DNA from: Zanthoxylum bungeanum
Lineage: Eukaryota > Streptophyta > Magnoliopsida > Sapindales > Rutaceae
NCBI GenBank assembly: GCA_019454045.1
Contig: SKCR01051202.1
Coordinates: forward strand, 1-64,000
Length of the DNA: 64,000 nucleotides
Reading direction: 5' to 3'
The notes below the pieces were generated by a model. That model did no database searches, had not been told where the DNA came from, and saw nothing but the letters and a program-made list of their open reading frames with translations. This document shows, piece after piece, positions 23,333 to 31,931 of this stretch. The stretch's first letter is position 1, and the number at the start of each line of letters is the position of its first letter. A program made the translations under genes and the position numbers.

Positions 23333-24580
23333 ATGGCTGTTGGAATGGACAACTCAGCAACGGAAGAAGTTCTTCAAAGAAGTAAGCACTATGTCTGGGA
23401 TGAACCGTACCTGTTCAAACGCTGTGCTGATCAATTATTGAGACGGTGTGTTCCACATGAGGAAATCAACAGTGTTTTGCAGCACTGTCATTCATCACCA
23501 TATGGCGAACACTTCAGCGGAAACAAAACTGCAGCCAAAGTCCTACAATCAGGTTTGTTCTGGCACACTCTTTTTAAAGATGCTTATCTTTTGGCTTTTC
23601 AATGTGACAGGTGCCAGAGAATGGGAAATATTTCCAGGAGAAACGAAGGACCGTTGCAAAACATTCTAGAAGTGGAAATATTCGATGTATGGGGTATTGA
23701 TTTCATGGGACCCTTTGTTCCATCATTCGGAAACCTGTACATCCTGGTTGCTGTAGACTACGTCTCCAAATGGATCGAAGCAATTACATTGCCATCCAAT
23801 GACTCAAAAGTCGTGATCAAATTCCTGAAAAAGAATATTTTCACTCGGTTCGGAATACCTCGTGCAATCATCAGTGATGGTGGCTCACATTTCTGCAACA
23901 GATACTTCGATGCACTCCTATCCAAATACAGAGTTACTCATAAGGTTGCCACAACTTACCATCCACAGTCAAATGGACAGGTTGAGGTTTCAAACAGGGA
24001 AATCAAAAGAATCCTAGAAAGAACCGTTGGATCAACAAGGAGGGACTGGTCAACAAAACTAGATGATGCATTATGGGCCTACCGGACAGCTTACAAGACA
24101 CCCATTGGTATGTCCCCATATCAATTAGTGTTTGGGAAAGCGTGCCATCTACCAGTTGAGCTTGAGCACAAGGCGTACTGGGCACTGAAGAAGTTAAATT
24201 TTGATTTACAAGCTGCAGGAGAGAAAAGACTTCACCAACTCAACAAATTGGAGGAATTTCGCCTACAGGCTTATGAGAATGCCAAATCGTACAAGGAAAA
24301 TACCAAAAAATGGCATGACCGAAAAATAGTGCACAGACAGTTGGAACCTAGGCAGCATGTGTTGTTTTACAACTCGAGGTTGAAAATTTTCCCTGGAAAG
24401 TTGAAATCTAGATGGTCAGGTCCATTTGTGATCACTCAAGTTTTACCTTATGGAGTTGTTGAGTTACTGGATCCTAACACCAACAACACATTCAAAGTTA
24501 ATAGTCAGCGTGTCAAGCACTACTGGGGAGAATCATTTGAGCGACAAAACGAAAGTGTCACACTTTCAGATCCAGCATAA
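23333..24580 (+). pseudogene. Athila-type integrase (long open frame, catalytic residues kept)
   Basis: 415 codons without a stop, the best preserved part of the element. A zinc-binding HHCC motif is seen at His53, His60, Cys91 and Cys94 (CDRC). The DDE core is complete: Asp123 (GIDFMGP), Asp182 (ISDGGSHF) and Glu218 ([12 protein letters not shown]), with 35 residues between the last two, the retroviral-type spacing. The C-terminal domain ends with the Athila-like GVVELLDP and [13 protein letters not shown]. It is out of frame with RNase H upstream (frame change near 23333), so it is called a pseudogene though this domain itself looks intact. Confidence 0.85.
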
Positions 24581-24718
24581 CGTTCAGGCAGTCACGTCTA
24601 GCTGACGACTTTAAACTTAGCGCTCGCAGGGAGGCAACCCATGCAATTTTTGTATATATTGTGATTTGGTGTAATTTAATTTTGTGTGTTTAGTTTTTAC
24701 AGATTAAGTCATTTCAGG
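24581..24718 (+). other. Spacer after pol
   Basis: Contains TTAGCGCTCGCAGGGAGGCAACCC, a conserved-looking stretch found after pol in Athila-group elements, then a T-rich tract ending in TTTTTACAG and TTTCAG (24700-24717), which could act as splice acceptors just before the next ATG (24719). Confidence 0.4.
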
Positions 24719-25180
24719 ATGGAAGAAGCTCTCGCAAATCTTCACAAGTAATTTCCTTCTCTCCCTCAAAAATCTCTGATGAAAGTCTACAAAGCTCGCT
24801 TGGAATGGATGAGGACACTGACAATCCATGGTATTCCTAATGATATTCATTGGGTAATTGAAGCACGGGTCCGATTGGCAGGTGAGTCTTCTGACTCTTT
24901 TATTAAAAATCTACCTGGTTTTGGAAGAAGCACCTATGCAAAGAAACGTAGAGCTAAGCAAATGAGTGTTTGTTATAAATGTGCACGCTGGAATTGCAAT
25001 ACTCGTTGTCGTTCTTTAGGAATGGTGTCTGATAATCGCGAAACAAAATTAAATTCATTAGGGATGGCTTGAGTAAGGAGTCTTTAGATGATATATCTTC
25101 GACTCTTGAGACGCATCTCAGTGAATATGTTCACATAGCCTTTCGTAAATTACATTCACAATTTCAAAAAGAAAGATAAC
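24719..25180 (+). pseudogene. Basic cysteine-rich ORF resembling carlavirus nucleic-acid-binding protein (NABP)
   Basis: Main open stretch 24779-25072 (97 codons); an in-frame ATG at 24719 lies upstream but is cut by TAA at 24749. From the codon-97 end, a +1/-1 shift would continue as SKESLDDISSTLETHL to a TAA at 25178. Visible: a moderately hydrophobic N-terminal part (IPNDIHWVIEARV, 19-31), then GRSTYAKKRRAK (49-60), then cysteines at 65, 68, 73 and 77 (CYKC, NCNTRC). A GRS-x-YA basic patch directly before a C-x2-C zinc-finger-like module is the hallmark of carlavirus 11-14 kDa cysteine-rich NABPs, which bind nucleic acid and act as silencing or transcription modulators. No other carlavirus genes are nearby, so this looks like a captured single ORF. 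The match is by eye; chance or convergent similarity remains possible. Confidence 0.5.
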
Positions 25181-25504
25181 TGTTAAGTTTCAGGAATCTG
25201 ACTAAAAAAGACCCTGTTTGCCAATTTATAAGAAAATTGGATGGGAAGCTTGTCCCTGACGCATAGACGTCGATCAAGCCGCTACTTTTCTTGTAAATAT
25301 TATATCTCTTTGTCTTTTCCTAATAATTGTAATTTGTTTTGTTGTTTTATTTTCTCCGACAGGATCCAGAAATTTTTGACTATCAGAATTTGTTTAACTA
25401 ATAATTGTCATTTGGCAGGTACTAGTGCTATTATTTAACTCACCCTTTTCAGGTGTTATAAATTCAACTCATCATTGCACTTTTGAAGACATCCAGAGTA
25501 AAAC
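25181..25504 (+). other. Spacer with possible splice acceptors before the LOG-like ORF
   Basis: T-rich tracts end in AG at 25361-25362 (TTTTCTCCGACAG), 25417-25418 (TTTGGCAG) and 25451-25452 (CCCTTTTCAG). Any of these could be a 3' splice site for a subgenomic mRNA of the downstream ORF. No open frame of note. Confidence 0.35.
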
Positions 25505-26158
25505 ATGGAAGCCAATTCAAGATGACGAGTTGAAAACATCTATATGTTTTGCGGTAGTAGTGTAGGTGTTAAACCACAATACGTAGAAGCAGCACAAGAA
25601 TTGGGTCGAGTCTTAGCTGCACGGAATATGCACTTAATATATGACGGAGGCAATCTTGGACTAATGAGGATCGTTTCAAAGGCTGTACAGGAAGGAGGCA
25701 GTCACGTTTTGGGAATCATTCCAAAACCCTTGGCATAGGAAAATCTTATTGAACCATCAAATGGAGAGGAACTGATCATGCCGGGTATGTCTGAACGATT
25801 GGTAGAAATGATTAACCGTGCTGATGCTTTTATTGCTTTGCAATGTGGTTTGGGTACATTGGAGGAAATTTTTATTGTGCTATCTTAGGCGAACCTGAAC
25901 ATACACCAGAAACCAATTGGACTGCTCAACGTTGATGGATTTTATGATTTTCTTTGTGTGTTTCTTGATGATGCTTGGAAAAATGGGTTCGTGTCAAAAC
26001 CTTTAAAAGAACTACTCTTTACTGCCAGAACTGCTCCGGATCTAATAGACCAACTCATAGCCTATGAACCACGAGTTGACCCTATTCTTTCAAAGATAAA
26101 TTGGTCTGAGGACGATCGTGGTAAGAGGCGTAGGATTAATCTGGATCTTAACCTTTAA
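25505..26158 (+). pseudogene. LONELY GUY-like cytokinin phosphoribohydrolase, intronless captured copy, three nonsense codons
   Basis: One frame from ATG 25505 to TAA 26156 (217 codons) with in-frame stops at codons 7 (TGA 25523), 78 (TAG 25736) and 128 (TAG 25886). Family landmarks: MFCGSSVG (14-21), LIYDGGNLGLM (44-54), GGSHVLGIIPK (64-74), MSERLVEMINRADAFIAL (95-112), KPIGLLNVDGFYDFL (136-150), and a basic end GKRRRINLDL. LOG enzymes release free cytokinin bases from cytokinin riboside 5'-monophosphates. The signature PGGxGTxxE reads QCGLGTLEE (113-121): Pro and first Gly are lost, Thr and Glu kept. Full family length without introns, whereas plant LOG genes are multi-exon, points to capture from mRNA by the retroelement. 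It lies sense to pol, about 0.9 kb after integrase and 1.2 kb before the 3' LTR. Nonfunctional as seen. Confidence 0.85.
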
Positions 26159-27345
26159 TTTCCTGTAGATTTTCAGCTAAGCAGGTACGACCTTCTTAAC
26201 TCTCATTTTACTGTTTAAGACATTGGGGGCAATGTCTCATTTAGGTTTGGGGGAGGGAATTAGTTGATCAGTACCTTGTTTTTAGTTTGTGTGTTATTTT
26301 ATTTTTAGTCCAAAATTTTTCGAAAAATACAAAAAAAATGAAAAATTTTCAAAAATTACAATTTTTTTTTGTGTTTTTGTGTTTTTATTTTGACTAAAAA
26401 GGTGGAATTGGTAAGAGATAGCTGAGTAAGGAGTTTCCACTCCTAAGACGTATCTCAAACCTATTTCGAAACAAGTTAATTTTTGTTTATTTCCTTTTGA
26501 ATTATTTAATTTGTTAATTCTCCATAAAACTGACTAAAATGGATCTTCATATGCTCAGTTGACAGATATTATCAACATGCATAGTAACATACAGACATGA
26601 GCTAAAATTGAAAAGTTTGTAATATTCAGTGCTCTAGTTTAATTGGAGGAAGCATCTCAAAAAACAATGGAGTAAAAAAAAAAAATCTAAGATCCGAGTT
26701 ATTAAGTCTGTAAGGGTGTTTTAACACCTAGTGCCATAAAACCAACTGGTTTGGGAGCCACCGACCCAACACTCGCTACATAGATTGAAGATATTGTATA
26801 TAAATAAAAATAGAGAAAAATCAAATAAAAAATCAGAAAAATGAGAAAAATTATTCCATTGCTGCAAAAAGGTGTGAATTCTGATAAAATTTTAGGACAA
26901 AAATATTACTTTCTTATCAACTGCACTTATGACTGTTGTGGGCAAAAATGAGTTGTTTAATATTATGTTGGCTGTGTATATGAAGAATGGTAAAAAATAA
27001 TCGGAGAATTTACTTATTCTGTAATTTAGAAAGAAACAAAACAACTAGTAACTTGAAGTAGAAGTTTCACCTGATTAGTCAGTAACTTCTTTATTCTCTT
27101 TTCGCTTGTCTTTTTGCTTTTGTGTGCATTAGTTTTACTACCATTTTACTTTTGTAAAATGTTTGTGGGTATCATTGCTGTAAACCCTCACGAGACTACA
27201 ACTCGTCCACTAGGGACACCTAGGGAATTAAAGGCTTGTTGTATATGCTAAATGCAATCGTTATCCCTACGAAAGTGGCTTATTTAAAATGTTATTTTAT
27301 TTTGTATTTTGCTCGAGGACTAGCAAAATGTTAGGTTTGGGGGTG
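26159..27345 (+). other. Athila 3' untranslated region with polypurine tracts
   Basis: No gene. GACATTGGGGGCAATGTC (26219-26236) is a hairpin followed by GTTTGGGGGAGGG (26245-26257), an internal purine tract. 26310-26390 is a palindromic A/T stretch. The tract abutting the 3' LTR is GTTTGGGGGTG (27335-27345), the likely plus-strand primer. A motif GAGTAAGGAGT near 26423 also occurs near 25071. Confidence 0.6.
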
Positions 27346-28713
27346 TGATGAGTGGTATTTCTATCACTATTTCCCACTCATTTAACCTAATATTTTGTAT
27401 AGTTTCTTGAGTTTTGTGAATATTTTGATTTGTTTTGTGTTATTTTGTAGATAAATAAAGTTTCAGGACATTCTGGAGGTGATTTGGACCAAAACAGTGA
27501 AAATTGGAAAAAAGGGCATTTTTGTAATTTTTGGCGCGTCGCGACGCCTAACGTGCACCAGAGATGCTAACGTGCGCCCGGTCAACAGGTCAGAATTTGA
27601 GAAGTTTGACTTTGCTAACGTGCTCCGTGCCACGTGTCACCATCACAGCCGATCTGCTAACGTGCGCCGTGCCACGTGTCATCATCCTACGGTGCCGACA
27701 ATCGCCATCGCCACGTGTTCCACGTGTCATCCTATGTATTGCCACGTCATCCGATCAACGAGTCAACTCTTCCACGCGTCTTGCCATGTCATCATCACAC
27801 GTCAGCAGGTCAACCGAGTCAACATGCCACGTCATCATCAGCCAATCACAGCGTGACATGTGTCGCAATCCTACGGTGCCGATAATTGCTCTCAGCCGCC
27901 TTGCCACGTCAGCGCCACATCATCGCCATGTCAGCAAAATAATTGAGCTCTTAGCCGCCTCACCACGTGTCGCCTTATCTTCTTATCCGAATTGCCACGT
28001 GTCAAAGCCTTAGCAAGCCACGCCAAAAGAAGCTGGCGTCGCGATTTTAGAGGCACCACTCTCTCTCATCTCTTTGATGTAAAGAAAGTGTTTCTCTCTC
28101 TAGTTTCTTTTAATTTTTTTTTTTAATTTTTAGTTTTGTAATTAATTTTAATTAAATAGAGATTTTAAGTTTAAAGACCTTAGACTCAATAGCCCACGAT
28201 CTTCATTGAGGATAGATAACCATTTAATAGATTTTCTTACATGATAGGAATATACCTGTCGGGCGGGGGTAGCCTTAATTGGAACTTAATCTTAATGAAT
28301 CTAGGTAATTTGGTTGTCATAGACATATGGTTCAATTGGATTATACTAGGTATTTGTAATTGACCATCGGAAGAGGCTTTTACATAATTTAGTGTTCCAG
28401 GTTAATAAATCAATATATTACCCAACTTTAAGATAACCACTTCATCTTTAAAATGATATTAAAAGAAATCACAACCCTAGATAGTTTTTAATATTGAATT
28501 TTCTTAAAACCTATTTTCGACAATTTTATTTACTTGCTTTTAAATTTAGAATCGTCACCATTTCAAATCAATCAATCAACCTGTTAGATACTAGTAATCA
28601 TTTGACCTCATGAAATTAATAGTTTAGATATTAAGTCCTCGTTGGATCGATACTTCTTATACTACTTGAACGATACGTACGCTTGCGTTATACGTGTGTG
28701 TTTACGCCGGTCA
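27346..28713 (+). repeat. 3' LTR of the Athila-type element (internally deleted)
   Basis: 1368 bp. It matches the 5' LTR but lacks about 720 bp corresponding to 18553-19268, about 45 bp containing the TATA box, and a short stretch between the first two GCGTCGCGACGC palindromes. The ACGT-core cluster is retained, and about 17 bp (GCGCCACATCATCGCCATGTCA region near 27910) are present that the 5' LTR lacks. Confidence 0.9.
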
Positions 28714-28893
28714 GATGCTAACCAAAATACATTTGATGCTTGGAAGAAACATGCTCACGAAGATATGGATGCTCAAACCATCATCTTTCACTTGAAGGAG
28801 TTGTATGCAACTTCCGTTCATACCGTGAGATTCCAAGTGTCATGTGCCTTATTCCAAACAAGGTATAAGGAAGGATCTGTTAGTGGACACTAG
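28714..28893 (+). pseudogene. Copia family C gag, continuation after the Athila insertion
   Basis: After target-site copy GATGC the frame reads ANQNTFDAWKKHAHEDMDAQ and then ALFQTRYKEGSVSGH, typical of the Ty1/copia Gag UBN2 region. It continues the gag interrupted at 17705. Beyond 28893 the similarity is lost. Confidence 0.75.
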
Positions 28894-30375
28894 TACTTTA
28901 TGTCCTGATGGAGTCCATTGTTCATGTAGGATAGGTATGAGATAGACTTTATCAGGATAACTTCTTTAACTAGTGTCTCGAAGGGGTGCAAATTTGGGTA
29001 GGTAAAAATCCTATCTATTGGATCTCTTGACTATGGGTAGCTGTCTATTATTCAAATCGTCATTTCATCTTGTTTGTCTTACAATTTGAGTTTTTGAAGG
29101 ACCTAAAGTCTCTCTTCCTCTATTGGCTTTTTATGTCCATAGAAAGTTTCCTTGATCGTTCTTGATTTTTTACTTTTCCTATCTTATAACGATCTTTGGT
29201 TAATCATAGGATTCACAACCTATACCAGACGGTTTACGAAATATTGAATCGACTTAGAGGGATTATTCTAAGTAAGGAGGACATCTTACTTAATGAGAGA
29301 GCTTTTCTTTAATCCTTTCATCCTCTATTCTATTTTATTCTTACTACGCTTATCTTATACTGCTAGTCTTGATATTATCTTTTATTGCTTAACTCCATGT
29401 CTCTAATTAATATCACCAAAGGTTCTATTCTTCCTTATCTACCTCTATTTACCCTTGTATCTTACTTCTGTCTCTCAAATCCATACTCTTCATTCTTGCT
29501 GTGAATTTCGGCTATGGCACTCTACATACGCTTCATACTGCTGCTTTTGTCAGTTCTAACTCTCTTTATCCTTATAGGTTTATCCTTGTAGATTCTCATG
29601 GATTTCTACTTAACTTTAGACTAATCTACTTTCCAATTTCCTGGGTGAACTCTTTGTCAAGCCTCTTATGATCACCTGTTCCCATGAAATAAGTTCTATC
29701 AGAGTAACTCCCTTATCTGATGTTATTGAGGAGTATTGAAGGCTAAATGGTTTAGGGTTTCGTCTTAATCAAATTTAAGGGAATAAGGTAGCTAATCGTT
29801 TCTACTACTGTCTTGGGAATCAACGTTAGAGTTTGGGTATCTGGAATCCTTTTTGATATCTAAATCCATTAGGGCTCTTAAAATTATCCTGGATTTCTTA
29901 CTTATTCTATCTTTTTTACTATTCTTTGTTATTCGGAAAGTTCACTATCTATGAGAGGATTTTCGAAGTCTGTTGGATTACCTGAAAGGATTTTCTTGAG
30001 TAGGAAGGGAATATTAATTTCTCTCATAAATGATTTTCTATACTCTTTGTTCCTTTAATCTTTATGATTCCTTGAAGGTTTCTTCCTAATCTTAATCTCT
30101 TGATTCCTTATTCTTTGATACCTACACTTCATTCTTCCTAGAATCCTTCTTTCCTTAATACCACGGGGTTCTTTTATACGTTACTCACTATATCCTACGA
30201 ATCCTTCTTAACATGATGTTAAACCTCTTCTTTTCAAGTTCTAAGTTCCAAATTTCTCCAGATTCATGATCTAGCTATTGATCCATCACATGATTCTGCT
30301 TCCTTACCATACTTCGTACTGTGAAGACTATTAGCGAGTCATTTTCTATATGTTTCTCCAATTTCGACCTTTCCT
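28894..30375. other. Unrecognised T-rich stretch
   Basis: About 1.5 kb, pyrimidine-rich on the plus strand (CTTTATTCC-type words) with no long open frame and no motif I recognise. It lies inside the presumed family C element, so it may be decayed internal or inserted LTR sequence. Confidence 0.4.
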
Positions 30376-30412
30376 TACAAATAGTGACGCTATGGGTCAT
30401 AATTGTCCAACA
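30376..30412 (-). repeat. Inverted 37-bp stub of a family A/B LTR start
   Basis: Reads TGTTGGACAATTATGACCC on the minus strand, the first bases of the family A/B LTR, and joins head-to-head onto a 5'-truncated plus-strand LTR at 30413. A similar junction is seen at 59333/59334. Confidence 0.7.
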
Positions 30413-31647
30413 TGATCGACATACACAATACTACGTATACTACGCCTGATATAGATCATTTATTCCTGTAAGGATATTTCTAGAGAATTGGGTAGGCATG
30501 GCACTTTGCTAGAAGCCAACCTTGTCTTGTAAATCGGTATAAACGTAGTACGAGGTACTTACGTGTTCGAATAGTCCGACGACCGAATTTACTGCCAACA
30601 TATCCGGGGATCTCATGGGTCGCTTCCCAAAGATTCACCGATGACGTATGACTCGCACTTTTAATTAATCTGGAATTAATAAGATGAGAGAGAAAATTAA
30701 TCTGAGATTAATCGCGGAGATATTTTATCTGGGATAAAATATCAATTAAAGAGAGATAACGATTAATTTGGAATTAATCGGTAAATTAATATATTTGATA
30801 TATTAAACGAAATTGGATTTCGACGCGGAATTAAAATTAGATTTTAATTCGGGCGAACGAATTAATTTAGAATTAATTCGTTAGGGACATGAATAGTAAC
30901 TTCGCTAGGCGTAATCATTTAATTGCGTCGCAACAGAAAATTCTTTAATTTGGAATTAGCGAACCCGAGCCCGAGATTATTTGCGAGCGCATTCGCATTT
31001 CGAATTTGAGTGCGGCACGCAAGTCAAATCAAGCGTCAAATCATTAGTCGCATCAAGCGTCAAATCACTTGTCCCTTTGAGTGATGTGACTTGACAACTT
31101 GATTGATAGATGTGACTTGATGAGAGTTGTTGGGAGCTTTTAAAGCTTGTCCTTTGTTGACGTTTTGAAAGAAATTTGTATACATGATTTTTGGAAAATC
31201 ATTAACCATTTTTTTTAAGAAACAAAACAACTCTTCTGTCTCTCCATTCTCTTCCTCACTCACGCCCACAATGGCTCATTTTCTTCTTCTGGTTTGGCAG
31301 TGAACTGCCGAGAGTTTGAAGAAATAGAGAAGCAAAGTGCTTGGTTTTTTGTGGCAAAAATCAATAGAGCTAGCACTCCGAGAGACATGCGAAGGTGATA
31401 GGGAAGTCCACCCATGAGCCATGAATCATTTCATGAAGCTTGGATATTGACGAAGTTGATCCAAAATGGCCGAAAATGCAGTGGGTTGTGACAGTGGACT
31501 TCCGAGCATGCAGTGAGCAAAAAGGAAAATTTTGTTCGTCAAAGCGTCGCTCAACCGATCGATGTGAGTATTCCACAACTTCGTTGATTTGTATTCGCAC
31601 TTATTTCATGCTTGTTTATGATCTTGAGACCTTAGCAAACACCAACA
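30413..31647 (+). repeat. Copia family A LTR, 5'-truncated copy
   Basis: Matches 39690-40934 from GATCGACATACACAATAC to an ACCAACA end. It includes the hairpin array (30655-30880) and the GTGATGTGACTTGA stretch. Its first 800 bp are missing. No internal region follows; family C LTR sequence starts at once. Confidence 0.75.
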
Positions 31648-31651
31648 CTTA

Positions 31652-31931
31652 CCGTTGAGTTTTGGCTTTGGCATGTGCACCTTTGGAGGCTACATACTTG
31701 GATGGCTCTTTGGAACGTGGAAGAGCTTGCTGAGTTCGAGAAAAGCTTGTAGATTGGAGGGAGGACTGGAGAAGTCTTCAGACTGGAGGAGTTTTATGAG
31801 TTTTTATGCTTAGAATATATAGTAACATGCCTAGGCTAGTAGAATAATCAAAATAAATGGGTCTTGCGCAAAGGGATAACGGTATCATAATTTTTAATTT
31901 TCCGCTGCGCACTCGCGGCCGCTTCCCAACA
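31652..31931 (+). repeat. Copia family C LTR 3' fragment (copy C3)
   Basis: Matches 15820-16168, with an internal deletion, up to TTCCCAACA. It directly precedes copy C2, giving an LTR-LTR junction. Confidence 0.75.

Larger units (their letters stand above)
17706..28713 (+). mobile_element. Complete Athila-type Ty3/gypsy retrotransposon with two extra ORFs
   Basis: An 11008-bp element bounded by LTRs beginning TGATGAGTGG and ending GTCA, flanked by 5-bp duplications GATGC. Order: 5' LTR, tRNA-Asp-type primer site, gag, pol (protease remnant, RT, RNase H, integrase), cysteine-rich NABP-like ORF, LOG-like ORF, purine tract, 3' LTR. The Athila assignment rests on primer site, gag, RT and integrase motifs. 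It is defective: many nonsense codons, deleted protease, altered RT active site and a shortened 3' LTR. The LTRs have different deletions (2116 versus 1368 bp), but the aligned parts differ by only scattered bases, suggesting a moderately recent insertion. Confidence 0.9.

Noticed and set aside
23333..24580. Intact autonomous integrase gene
   Set aside because: The domain is open but lacks its own start context and is out of frame with upstream pol; it is part of a broken polyprotein.
24719..25180. Integrated carlavirus genome
   Set aside because: No replicase, triple gene block or coat protein sequence is seen nearby; only one small ORF resembles a carlavirus gene.
25505..26158. Functional host LOG gene unrelated to the retroelement
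   Set aside because: It lies within verified element boundaries (GATGC duplications), lacks introns and has three stops.
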